The notes under the pieces: model-generated
Seen by the model: only the letters and a program-made list of their open reading frames with translations
Told to the model about the DNA's origin: nothing
The model's database searches: none
Shown here: piece by piece, positions 1 to 7,495 of the stretch
Layout: the number at the start of each line of letters is the position of its first letter
Numbering within the stretch: the stretch's first letter is position 1
Origin: Treponema bryantii
GTDB lineage: Bacteria; Spirochaetota; Spirochaetia; Treponematales; Treponemataceae
Reading direction: 5' to 3'
Length of the DNA: 64,000 bases
NCBI RefSeq assembly: GCF_900113965.1
Contig: NZ_FORI01000002.1
Span: 124,001-188,000, forward strand
Translations under genes and position numbers: made by a program

Positions 1-991
1 CATACCAGGCTTCTACACTCGGAGTTGCGCTTCCCATAAGCAGCGGAATCTTTAAGCTGGTACAACGGTGCATTGCTACCTGACGTGCATGGTATCGTGG
101 ATTATTTCCAGATTTATATGAGCCGTCATGCTCTTCATCAATAATGATTAAGCCAAGATCCGGAACCGGAGCAAAAACCGCAGAACGGGCGCCTACAACA
201 ACCCGCGCTTCCTTGTGCATAATTCGGTTCCATTCAGAAAGTCTTTGTGATGGAGTAAGCCCCGAATGAAGAACTGCTGCAGTGTTTCCAAATCGGTCTG
301 CCACTGCCTTTACAACCTGTCCGGTAAGTCCAATCTCCGGAACAAGGTAAATAACCCCTTTACCCATCTCCAGAATCTTTTCTGCCAGTGAAAGAAAAAC
401 TTCAGTTTTTCCAGAGCCCGTCGGCCCATAGAGGTAGTGGAATAGGGAATTGTTCGAATGGATTGCCACGCCTTCGGCTCGCAATGACGAAGCATCAGCG
501 TTAATCCCGTCATTGCGAGGAGCGGAGCGACGTGGCAATCCACTGGCACTTAAAATTTCTTCAACCGCCTTTTTCTGTTCAGTGGACAATTCATTGCGTT
601 TCTTCTCACCAACTTCCTCTTCAAAACCAAATCCGCCTGCACTGGTCTCTCTTCTGCCACTTGGAATCATAGAAAAGACTGCTTCGCCAAGTGTACAAAG
701 ATAATAACGTGAAACCCACTTAGCCATTTCAATCAGCTCTTTTCCAAACAGAGCTTCTTTATCTATGACTCTTTTAATCGGGCGGATTTTATCTGGTCCT
801 ACAGGGCAGTTTTCCGGAAGAGTATCTGATATATTTATGATAAATCCCTGAGTTTTTTTATTTCCGAACATTATTTCTGCTCGTTTTCCAATTGCTGGAA
901 CAAGCTCAGGTTTCTCTTTTTCTGGAGGAATATAGGAATAGGTAAAGCCCTGATTAACAGGCAGATTCAGTATGATTTCAAGATACTGCAT
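1..991 (-). CDS. priA: Primosomal protein N' (replication restart helicase PriA), 5' part, cut by the window edge
   Basis: The gene reads from an ATG at 991 leftwards off the window; 330 residues are visible. PriA is the 3'-to-5' DNA helicase that reloads the replisome at collapsed forks. Visible are the N-terminal DNA-binding region, a Walker A motif GPTGSGKT near residue 188, the family signature LVPEIGLTGQ, and the helicase II box DEEH near residue 282, followed by GSATPSVEAW. The C-terminal zinc cysteines and the rest of the helicase lie outside the window. Between the conserved STEQKKAVEEIL and the Walker A segment about 28 extra residues are encoded by an 84-bp palindromic repeat that keeps the frame. 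The start lies 13 bases after the glycosylase stop, so the two genes are probably co-transcribed. Confidence 0.93.
   Translation of the reverse strand, partial: MQYLEIILNLPVNQGFTYSYIPPEKEKPELVPAIGKRAEIMFGNKKTQGFIINISDTLPENCPVGPDKIRPIKRVIDKEALFGKELIEMAKWVSRYYLCTLGEAVFSMIPSGRRETSAGGFGFEEEVGEKKRNELSTEQKKAVEEILSASGLPRRSAPRNDGINADASSLRAEGVAIHSNNSLFHYLYGPTGSGKTEVFLSLAEKILEMGKGVIYLVPEIGLTGQVVKAVADRFGNTAAVLHSGLTPSQRLSEWNRIMHKEARVVVGARSAVFAPVPDLGLIIIDEEHDGSYKSGNNPRYHARQVAMHRCTSLKIPLLMGSATPSVEAWY
459..542. repeat. 84-bp palindromic repeat inside priA (type A, GTCATTGCGAG family)
   Basis: The arms TGGATTGCCACG (459-470) and CGTGGCAATCCA (531-542) are exact inverted copies. Inner copies of the CGTCATTGCGAG unit face each other around 480-520. 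A related copy with the same arms lies between genes at 48323-48392. The repeat is a multiple of three and contains no stop in the priA frame, so it is translated as about 28 residues beginning LPRRSAPRNDG. This looks like a mobile palindromic element tolerated in a protein linker. Confidence 0.85.
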
Positions 992-1004
992 TAACTACCT
1001 GCCG

Positions 1005-1757
1005 TTAGTTTGAGTTTAACTGATCAAGATACTTTTTGAATTTCTTGAGGTCTTCCCAGGCCGGACGTTTAAGTTCTTCATTACGCAAAAGTGCGCTTGG
1101 GTGATAAGTTGGCATAACAGGAATGCCGTTATATTCAAAGAACTCACCATGTCTCTGATTAATTGAAATACTCTGTCCTGTGATTTTTTCACTTGCAATC
1201 TTTCCCATACACAGAATCATCTTTGGTTTAAGAATGTGAATCTGAGTTTCAAGGAAACTGAAGCAGGCTGCCTGTTCATCTGGAAGAGGATTACGGTTCT
1301 CAGGTGGACGGCATTTTACAATGTTTGCAATATAGCAGTTTGTTTTACGATCGAGTCCGATAGCAGCAAGCATGCGGTCAAGCAAAACACCAGCCTTGCC
1401 AACAAAAGGAAGTCCCTGCATATCCTCGTCGTATCCCGGTCCTTCGCCAATAACAAGAACCTGAGGATTCATTACTCCCATACCAGGAACAACATTATTA
1501 CGGGTACGGGCCAGTCCGCATCGTGTACAGCGCAGAATCTTAGCATTGAGTTCCTCGATAGTAAGTCCTAAGTTTTCGGTAGATACGGTGGTTGCGGTCC
1601 CTGAGCCTGTCGAAGGGGTCGAAACCACCGTATGATTTGTCTCTGTATCATCCCCAAACACCGGTTCCCCTGCAAATTTTTCCCGGATAAATCCGCATTC
1701 ATAAGCATCTGCAGTTTTGAGAAGTGTATAGATTGTATGTTTATCTTTGGCGTTCAT
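1005..1757 (-). CDS. Family-4 uracil-DNA glycosylase (4Fe-4S)
   Basis: This enzyme removes uracil from DNA at the start of base-excision repair. The 250-residue product shows four cysteines placed as in iron-sulfur family-4 UDGs: C77-x2-C80 and, later, two cysteines 15 residues apart in the segment from CRPPENRNP to QAAC. It also has the active-site motif GEGPGYDED, the FVGKAG segment and the C-terminal HPSALLR motif. Residues about 42-59 (VVSTPSTGSGTATTVST) come from a palindromic repeat inserted in frame between the N-terminal extension and the catalytic core. The ATG start has AAGGA six bases upstream. It sits between thiI and priA on the same strand. Confidence 0.9.
   Translation of the reverse strand: MNAKDKHTIYTLLKTADAYECGFIREKFAGEPVFGDDTETNHTVVSTPSTGSGTATTVSTENLGLTIEELNAKILRCTRCGLARTRNNVVPGMGVMNPQVLVIGEGPGYDEDMQGLPFVGKAGVLLDRMLAAIGLDRKTNCYIANIVKCRPPENRNPLPDEQAACFSFLETQIHILKPKMILCMGKIASEKITGQSISINQRHGEFFEYNGIPVMPTYHPSALLRNEELKRPAWEDLKKFKKYLDQLNSN
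1583..1633. repeat. 51-bp palindromic repeat inside the glycosylase gene (type B, TTCGACAGGCTCAG family)
   Basis: The 11-bp arms ATACGGTGGTT and AACCACCGTAT flank a core that reads GTCCCTGAGCCTGTCGAAG. The length is 17 codons and is open in the gene's frame. Related units occur between genes at 13710-13773 and, degraded, at 4290-4335. Confidence 0.8.
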
Positions 1758-1842
1758 AAATATCCTTATACAAGCCTACAATCGAAAATCCGTTAAAAAA
1801 CGAGCCGTCAGGGTCGTTTTAGGATTATCGAAAGAATGGCTC

Positions 1843-1865
1843 AGAGGCAAGCTAGGCTTGCCTCT
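1843..1865 (-). terminator. Hairpin at the thiI stop codon
   Basis: AGAGGCAAGC and GCTTGCCTCT form a perfect 10-bp stem with a 3-base loop directly after the thiI stop. No T-run follows on the minus strand, so it may stabilise the mRNA end or only attenuate read-through into the glycosylase gene rather than terminate fully. Confidence 0.5.
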
Positions 1866-3040
1866 TACTCGGTCTTTTTTACAGGTTCTCCGCACGCGGT
1901 CAGTTTAATAATTTCTCTTTCATTATAAGACTTATCAATCAGCTCATCAACTTCGAGCGAATTATAAATCTCTTCTGCCTGTTCTGCAGTTCCTCTCAAA
2001 ACAGGGTGTCTTGGGCTGAACAATACACAGCAGTCTTCATAAGGGAGAATAGAAGTTTCATAAGTATCAATAAAATACGAATCCTTAATGATTTCTTCTT
2101 TATCCATACCGCAAAGAGGGCGGAGTAACGGCAGTTCAGCAAAGTGCTCGGTTACTGTCATATTTTCAATTGTCTGGCTTGCAACCTGACCAACACTTTC
2201 ACCGGTGATAATACATTTTGCATTACAGCGGTGAGCAAGACGGTTTGCAAGCTTCATCATGCACACGCGGAGCATAAGTGTAGACCATGCTTCCGGTGCT
2301 TTTTCTTTAATCTTCATCTGAACATCTGTAAATGGAATAACGTTCAGATAAGTTGTGATTCCGTAATAAGCGAGCCTCTGTGCAAGGGTAACAACCTTCT
2401 GTTTTGCTTCTTCAGATGTGTAAGGGTATGAATGGAAATAACAGCATTCAATCTTCATACCACGGCGAAGCATACGATAACCGGCAACAGGAGAATCAAG
2501 CCCACCGCTCAAAAGTAAAAGTCCTTTACCGCTGCAGCCAACAGGAAGTCCGCGGCAGCCAGTGTTTGAATCTGTATAAACAAAGCAGCGTTCACGAACT
2601 TCAACATAAATAATTGTATCAGGATGATGAACATCAACCTTCATAATTGCTTCAACGTCACCTGCAGCTTCACAGCAGATTTCGTATGAGTTCATTGGAA
2701 AGCTCTTGTCTGCACGGCGAGCATCAATCTTAAATGTCTTACAGCCGCGTTCGGCTTCCTTCTTTGCAATTTCAAAAACGGCACGGCTGATATCTTCAAT
2801 TGTCTTTTCGCAAACTTCTGCCTTTGCCCAACCTGTAATTCCAATAAGATGATTAAGTGTAAACTCTACCTTTTCTGCAGCATCTTCTTCGCAATCAATA
2901 TAAAGACGGCCGGCACGAAGCGCGATTTTTGCTCCTGTGCCTTCCAAGTATTTTGCTGCGTTGTGTTTTAAAAGATTTTCAAATTCCTGAATGTTAGACC
3001 CTTTAAGAGTCAATTCCCCAATTTTCGCCAGATAAGTCAT
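1865..3040 (-). CDS. thiI: tRNA 4-thiouridine synthetase ThiI (short form)
   Basis: ThiI adenylates uridine 8 of tRNA and transfers sulfur to it; in many bacteria it also supplies sulfur for the thiamine thiazole. The 391-residue product has an N-terminal ferredoxin-like/THUMP region (about 1-165) and a PP-loop ATP-pyrophosphatase domain with LLLLSGGLDSPVAGY near residue 180, plus the family segment ITGESVGQVASQT. It ends after the PP-loop domain and lacks the C-terminal rhodanese domain of the E. coli enzyme, as do most non-enterobacterial homologues. No Shine-Dalgarno sequence precedes the ATG; a TATAAT lies six bases upstream on the minus strand. Confidence 0.93.
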   Translation of the reverse strand: MTYLAKIGELTLKGSNIQEFENLLKHNAAKYLEGTGAKIALRAGRLYIDCEEDAAEKVEFTLNHLIGITGWAKAEVCEKTIEDISRAVFEIAKKEAERGCKTFKIDARRADKSFPMNSYEICCEAAGDVEAIMKVDVHHPDTIIYVEVRERCFVYTDSNTGCRGLPVGCSGKGLLLLSGGLDSPVAGYRMLRRGMKIECCYFHSYPYTSEEAKQKVVTLAQRLAYYGITTYLNVIPFTDVQMKIKEKAPEAWSTLMLRVCMMKLANRLAHRCNAKCIITGESVGQVASQTIENMTVTEHFAELPLLRPLCGMDKEEIIKDSYFIDTYETSILPYEDCCVLFSPRHPVLRGTAEQAEEIYNSLEVDELIDKSYNEREIIKLTACGEPVKKTE

Positions 3041-3046
3041 AGAAAT

Positions 3047-3052
3047 ATTATA
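3047..3052 (-). promoter_or_regulatory. -10 box directly before thiI (probable leaderless start)
   Basis: Minus-strand TATAAT is followed after six bases by the thiI ATG at 3040. The -35 region is weak (TTTAAT at a 17-base spacing). Transcription would be expected to begin at or next to the A of the ATG. Confidence 0.55.
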
Positions 3053-3090
3053 AACAGAATTCAGTAAAAATTAAAGTAGCGTAAACATAT

Positions 3091-3233
3091 TATTAAAAGC
3101 TCCCGTAGAAAACATCCTGAAAAACCAAGTTGCCTCGGCGCTCCCTTCGGTCGCTCTGTATTTTCTGCGAGGACAGATTTTCAGTATCGGCAACAAATGT
3201 TTTTCAGGCGTGTTTTCTACTCCGCTTTTAATA
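3091..3233. repeat. 143-bp imperfect palindrome (long hairpin element)
   Basis: TATTAAAAGC (3091-3100) pairs with GCTTTTAATA (3224-3233). Inward, GTAGAAAACA pairs with TGTTTTCTAC, CTGAAAAAC with a TTTTTCAG block, and GTTGCC with GGCAAC, separated by small symmetric bulges. The centre has GCTCCCTTCGGTCGCTC. It fills most of the 214-bp gap between the divergent thiI and the next plus-strand gene. The design resembles the 55907-56067 element, although the sequence differs. It carries no ORF. Confidence 0.8.
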
Positions 3234-3254
3234 AAATACACCGATAATTAATAC

Positions 3255-4283
3255 GTGAAGAAGTCTTTAATATTTCTATATCTTATCTTGCTCTCAACAA
3301 TGGTTTTCACAGAAACTCTCCCGTCAAAACTCTTGGGAATCTGGGAATCTAAAGATCGATATGTATTTTTTGAACAGAATGATGAAAACGAACCTCAAAT
3401 TGTTGTTGTGCTTAAAGAATATTACGGCTGGTATCTGGACCGTGTTGCGGAGCCTGCATCTTATAATGAAAAAGAACCTCGCACTCGTAACATTCCAACT
3501 CCTCGTAACGCAGAGCATATTTATATCCAGAACATAGATACAAAAGAAACAGCCAGCTCGCTCTATGGTTCTCTGGATTTAAAATATTCCAACTGGCAGA
3601 AAAATCAGATTCCTTTCTTCTTGCTGGATGATTCAATTTATCTTAAATATTTTGTTTTAGACGAAAGAGAAACAGATGAAACAACCGGAAGTCTTGAAAC
3701 TTCAGAAAATCAAAATGTTTCCTACAAGTTCTACCGCGGCATTGCTCCATCAAAAGGCTTTATGATTAGTCCTCAGAATCTTCCAAAGAATATAACCGGC
3801 TACATTATCGATGGTGAAAAACTTTACGACGTCCGCTACTGGCAGACCGACATGGATTATTCAACTGATTACATTACATTCCAATATAAGGATGATTCTT
3901 ATACAATTCCAAAACATCTTAGAAGCTGCGAAACAAATTACAGCTGTGTTTCCGGCCGCAGTAAGAAAGTTCGTAATACAGTAAAGCCTTTCGGATACAA
4001 AGAAGAAGATTATCTTTTTAATGATAATCAAAAAGTATTTACTAAAAATGAAGAACCGTATTTAAAGCGCCTTGCCGACCGTTCAACTTTTGAAGACCTC
4101 ATGACTCTTGTTAAAGCCGCAAATGCCCGACGTAAGCCGGATCCTCCAGCTCTGTTCCCGGAAAGCAACCTCGACTGGCACTGGGATTTAATTGACCTTC
4201 TTGAAAAGAATAATGAAATTATTCAGCAGGTGAGGGCAAGACAAAAAGCATTTGGACCGAGAGGACGTGATATAGGCAAATAA
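3255..4283 (+). CDS. Secreted protein of unknown function
   Basis: I do not recognise this 342-residue protein. It begins MKKSLIFLYLILLS, a signal peptide of about 19 residues with no lipobox cysteine, so a periplasmic or outer-surface location is likely. The mature part starts LPSKLLGIWES and is rich in Tyr, Trp, Asp and Glu, without repeats or membrane segments; the opening is reminiscent of small proteins that begin with a GxW lipocalin-like strand, but that is only an impression. The start is GTG at 3255 with no clear ribosome-binding site; GATAAT lies six bases upstream. It stands alone between the long hairpin and the envelope-lipid cluster, facing the latter. Confidence 0.75.
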   Translation: MKKSLIFLYLILLSTMVFTETLPSKLLGIWESKDRYVFFEQNDENEPQIVVVLKEYYGWYLDRVAEPASYNEKEPRTRNIPTPRNAEHIYIQNIDTKETASSLYGSLDLKYSNWQKNQIPFFLLDDSIYLKYFVLDERETDETTGSLETSENQNVSYKFYRGIAPSKGFMISPQNLPKNITGYIIDGEKLYDVRYWQTDMDYSTDYITFQYKDDSYTIPKHLRSCETNYSCVSGRSKKVRNTVKPFGYKEEDYLFNDNQKVFTKNEEPYLKRLADRSTFEDLMTLVKAANARRKPDPPALFPESNLDWHWDLIDLLEKNNEIIQQVRARQKAFGPRGRDIGK

Positions 4284-4287
4284 ATGT

Positions 4288-4337
4288 AGTTTCGTACTTC
4301 GACAGGCTCAGTAACCGGGCCTTACGGTGCACTCAAC
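4288..4337. repeat. Degraded type B repeat between convergent genes
   Basis: The segment contains TTCGACAGGCTCAGTAACC and ACTCAACCACC, both recognisable pieces of the type B palindrome seen intact at 13710-13773, with an intervening GC-rich GGGCCTTACGG. It lies between convergent stop codons and could fold as a terminator-like hairpin in either direction. Confidence 0.5.
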
Positions 4338-4347
4338 CACCAGCTGT

Positions 4348-5178
4348 CTACTGTTGTTCGTAAACGCCTTTCAGATAAATATAATTATAGAGAATATCGT
4401 CAAACTGGTCATACTTAAAAATTGTATGAAGCTTTGTAACATTATACTGCTTGATATTTGCTGTATGAGGATAAGGCCACCAGAAAAGACGTTTTGAAAA
4501 ATGTCGTACTACAGTTGATTTTGGATGTAGGAATTTCTGATCGTTGAACTTCTGCGCAATAACCTTCTTTTTTGTTGTACTATGCCACAGCGCATCCTGG
4601 TCTGCAAAAAGCCATTTTTTTGTTTTAATCTGATTGCGGGCTTTTTCAAAAAGTCCTGTCTGGCGGCATTTTGTAAGATTAATCAAAAGAACCCCTGCAT
4701 TAATATAATCTGGACGGATCAGATATTTACCATAATGGTCCGGGGATGCTGCATATTCATAATCAGTTATATCAATATCATAAAGAAGTGTAATGTCGCG
4801 GTTGAACATAACATCAACATCAAGATACAAAAACTTTTCCGGCATTCCAGGAATCAAATCTGCAAAAAGTCTGATTAATGTATATGGCGAACAATAGCAC
4901 TGCTCATTAGGACTGTTTGCAAATTCCTTGTTATAAATTTCAGTAACATCGATTTTTCTTACTTCATTTTCTGCATTATAAGATTTTGCAACCTTATCAA
5001 GAAAAGAAATCATATTGTCATCAATGCAGGTATAATCAGGATTCAGATGGGAAACATCCATTGTAAGAATTGAGATTGAAAAGGGCTCTTTAGTTTCTGT
5101 GCGTTTATAAATTGAAAGCATACAGGTAAGTACACCGTCAAAAACTTTTGAGTTTCCGCAGAACAAAATATTTCTCAT
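4348..5178 (-). CDS. Glycosyltransferase family 8 protein
   Basis: GT8 enzymes are retaining sugar transferases that use nucleotide-sugar donors, often in lipopolysaccharide or glycolipid core assembly. The 276-residue product shows the metal-binding DxD in FLYLDVDVMFNRD (about 116-128), the acceptor-side motif INAGVLLINL and DQDALW. The usual C-terminal HxxGxxKPW is not obvious, though KRLFWWPYPHTANIKQY may take its place. There is no signal or membrane segment, so it is cytosolic or peripheral. The ATG has AGAGGA upstream, and the gene follows the acyltransferase gene at 5179 without a gap, so the two are translationally coupled. Confidence 0.82.
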   Translation of the reverse strand: MRNILFCGNSKVFDGVLTCMLSIYKRTETKEPFSISILTMDVSHLNPDYTCIDDNMISFLDKVAKSYNAENEVRKIDVTEIYNKEFANSPNEQCYCSPYTLIRLFADLIPGMPEKFLYLDVDVMFNRDITLLYDIDITDYEYAASPDHYGKYLIRPDYINAGVLLINLTKCRQTGLFEKARNQIKTKKWLFADQDALWHSTTKKKVIAQKFNDQKFLHPKSTVVRHFSKRLFWWPYPHTANIKQYNVTKLHTIFKYDQFDDILYNYIYLKGVYEQQ

Positions 5179-5967
5179 TTAATCCTCTTGTTTATCTTCC
5201 TGTTTGATATATTTAATTAATTCAATATTATTCATTTTACTTCTTTCACACATTTTTTCATAAACCTGATTTCGAAGCTTCTGCTGTCTTGATTTCTTAT
5301 CTAAAGTTTCATCTGCAAAAAAAGGTCCATCGACATAAGTTACAATTTTGGGATTTTTAGAAAATCTTCTTTTCTGATAGGTATTTGTAAAACAGAAAGT
5401 TGCACAGCCATTTTGAACAGGGTAACGGAAAGAAGAATCTGGAAAAGGTCTTATCTTAGTATAAAAAGGCCAGATATGTGCTTCGGGATAAATCATAATT
5501 GAACATTCCTGATTAATGCGGAGCTTTAAGGTGTTCAAAAAGTTTTTTGTCGCAGCCATATTATCCGGCAAAGGAAGGGCTCCAAGGTACGGCGTGATTT
5601 TTCCAAGAACGGGCATAGAAACATTATTAGGATTTACAACAACATAAGTTGAATGCGGAAAACTGACAAAAGTTGGTATAAGCGCATCTGCAATATTATT
5701 TGTGTGATTTGCAAAAACAAAAATAGGTTTCTTTTTGAAATCTTTAAGAACCTGTCTATTTATTATTTTATGATTGTATTTGATTTTCAGAAAGGCAAGT
5801 GCAACAGGCAGTGCAATAATTCTGTACCAGAAAAATCTCATTGATCTGAAGAAAAAGGAATTATCACCGTACCAGTAGGATTCGTCGATTTTTCTTGGTT
5901 GAATGGAGTCGCCTGCAAATTCATCATTAAGTTCGTCTTTGTAATAAATGATGCGTTGATTTTTCAT
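5179..5967 (-). CDS. PlsC-like acyltransferase with variant catalytic motif
   Basis: This is probably a membrane-associated acyltransferase of the glycerolipid (LPLAT/PlsC) group. The acyl-acceptor motif reads FANHTNNIADA, where His and Asp are separated by five residues rather than the usual four. The second block reads MIYPEAHIWPF in place of the common FPEG. I place the start at the ATG at 5967, which has GGAG nine bases upstream; an upstream TTG at 6048 would add 27 residues but has no ribosome-binding site. A hydrophobic stretch (FFFRSMRFFWYRIIALPVALAFL) lies near the N-terminus. It heads a pair with the GT8 gene at 4348. Confidence 0.72.
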   Translation of the reverse strand: MKNQRIIYYKDELNDEFAGDSIQPRKIDESYWYGDNSFFFRSMRFFWYRIIALPVALAFLKIKYNHKIINRQVLKDFKKKPIFVFANHTNNIADALIPTFVSFPHSTYVVVNPNNVSMPVLGKITPYLGALPLPDNMAATKNFLNTLKLRINQECSIMIYPEAHIWPFYTKIRPFPDSSFRYPVQNGCATFCFTNTYQKRRFSKNPKIVTYVDGPFFADETLDKKSRQQKLRNQVYEKMCERSKMNNIELIKYIKQEDKQED

Positions 5968-6066
5968 CAGCAGCTTTCTCCATAGCTTTGCATAAAATCT
6001 ATATTCGTGTATAACTCTAATAATAACAATTTTGTTATTTTCAGACAAGCAACAGGAAAAATTAAT

Positions 6067-6891
6067 ATGTTCAAAAAATTAAAGACTCTTTCATTGATTA
6101 CATTAATTACTCTTAATTTTCATTCAGTTTTTGCGCAGAATGTTCAGATAATTTATAAGGTTTTAGATGCAAGGCTTTCTACGAGACTTTGTAAAACAAG
6201 TGGAGATGCCATTGAAAGAATGGATGAGGTAAAAGCTGATTTTGAAAAACAGGGCTTACTTACCAGTGCAAATACAGAAGAAAATCTCATCATTGAAAAT
6301 ATGATAAATCTTGAGCGCTATAATTATATGTATGAAAAGGATATGAAGTCTGCAGAGCTAAAACCTTTTATTCTTTCACAGTATGATAAAATCAATGCGT
6401 ATAAAGATGCCCATCCGGAAAATAATTTTTCTCCCTGGTTTATTCTTTCTTCCGGAGATGTAATAAATTCTTCAATGCAGTTTATTCCTCAGGCAACTGC
6501 AATTAAACAGGGGCTTCGTGAAAAAGATGAATATGACACTGTTGTAAATGAAAATCCGCAGATGTCTTTTGCACTGATTAATTCTGCTTTGTGGTATTAC
6601 TTTGCTCCGGCCATTGGTGGAGGAAGTAAATCCGTTGCAAAAAATCAGTTTTCAAAAGCTGTAGAATATGCGCAGTGTGATTATGAGCGTTTTTATTCGA
6701 GAGTTTATCTTTCACAGATTTATTATGATGAAAATAAAAAAGAAGAGTGTAAAACTCTTCTTGATGAATGCGATAAAATCCTTGAAGGAAATATATATAT
6801 TCCCTTTATCCGTATGCTGAATGACCAGGGCTATTCCCTGCTTTATTATACAACTAACCGCGAGAAAATTGATAAAAAGTTGGGACGTTAA
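6067..6891 (+). CDS. Secreted protein of unknown function, possibly TPR-like
   Basis: I do not recognise this 274-residue protein. An ATG at 6067 preceded by AGGAA gives a clean signal peptide, MFKKLKTLSLITLITLNFHSVFAQ, with cleavage predicted after FAQ or VFA; an upstream ATG at 6007 would place a polar stretch in front of it and is less likely. The mature protein is helical, and its C-terminal third (AKNQFSKAVEYAQCDYERFYSRVYLSQIYYDE...) has the spacing of tetratricopeptide helices. It is transcribed divergently from the acyltransferase gene and converges, with stop codons abutting, on the membrane-protein gene at 6892. Confidence 0.75.
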   Translation: MFKKLKTLSLITLITLNFHSVFAQNVQIIYKVLDARLSTRLCKTSGDAIERMDEVKADFEKQGLLTSANTEENLIIENMINLERYNYMYEKDMKSAELKPFILSQYDKINAYKDAHPENNFSPWFILSSGDVINSSMQFIPQATAIKQGLREKDEYDTVVNENPQMSFALINSALWYYFAPAIGGGSKSVAKNQFSKAVEYAQCDYERFYSRVYLSQIYYDENKKEECKTLLDECDKILEGNIYIPFIRMLNDQGYSLLYYTTNREKIDKKLGR

Positions 6892-7476
6892 TTACTGCTC
6901 ATTTTTGCGGGCTTGTTTTTTTTCAAGTATTACCAGCAGTCTCTTTAATCTTGGAATATTGTAGCGAAGAATCATAGTAGGTAAAATACTCAGGATTGCA
7001 TTTGCAATTGCTGCCGGGAGAATAAAACGTATTGCAATATCACGAGGGAAAAATAAAAGAAGAACAAATGCCAGAGCCATATTCCACATATGAACCTGAA
7101 CTCCGTAATTACATTCCATGATAAAGCGTTCAACATATGCCGGATCATTAGGATCTGCTACTGTTTTTTTACTGAAGCTTGTAAACATTCCAAGTTCAAG
7201 AACATGATCCTTCCAGTATTTAATTCCAAGCAGTTCATAAAACTTACATTCAGCCTTACTTACATGATGGAACTTTACATCTTTAGTAAACCATTTGTTT
7301 GGAAGAGCATGGCGGATAAGTGTTGCAGAAATTCCGTCCCACGCAACAATAAGAAAAGGAAGCATTACATCAAGAAGAATGATTTTTAAAAGAGACATGT
7401 CCGCTGGAAACCAGAAATAATTTCCAAGGAAAACAAGAATCATAGCAATTCCGATAGTCAGAATATAAAGTAACAT
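6892..7476 (-). CDS. Small polytopic membrane protein, CrtO-like acyltransferase candidate
   Basis: The 194-residue product has two hydrophobic helices at the N-terminus (about 2-20 and 27-50) and two near the C-terminus (about 130-175), around a cytosolic loop with LPNKWF, FYELLGIKYWKDHVLELG and FIMECNYGVQVH. This loop pattern resembles the glycosyl-diaponeurosporenoate acyltransferase (CrtO) family, whose members sit in the membrane and acylate glycolipid-type substrates. The resemblance is from memory and not proven; a carotenoid role is not implied because no carotenoid genes are near. A strong GGGAGG ribosome-binding site precedes the ATG. It lies downstream of the PlsC gene at 7496. Confidence 0.6.
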   Translation of the reverse strand: MLLYILTIGIAMILVFLGNYFWFPADMSLLKIILLDVMLPFLIVAWDGISATLIRHALPNKWFTKDVKFHHVSKAECKFYELLGIKYWKDHVLELGMFTSFSKKTVADPNDPAYVERFIMECNYGVQVHMWNMALAFVLLLFFPRDIAIRFILPAAIANAILSILPTMILRYNIPRLKRLLVILEKKQARKNEQ

Positions 7477-7495
7477 AATGCCTCCCTAACTTATT

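Noticed and set aside
450-704. Plus-strand ORF across the repeat in priA
   Set aside because: priA continues through on the other strand with conserved helicase motifs either side, so this frame is a product of the palindrome.
6007-6066. N-terminal extension of the secreted protein at 6067
   Set aside because: It would place 20 polar residues before a clean signal peptide, and the ribosome-binding site is at the later ATG.
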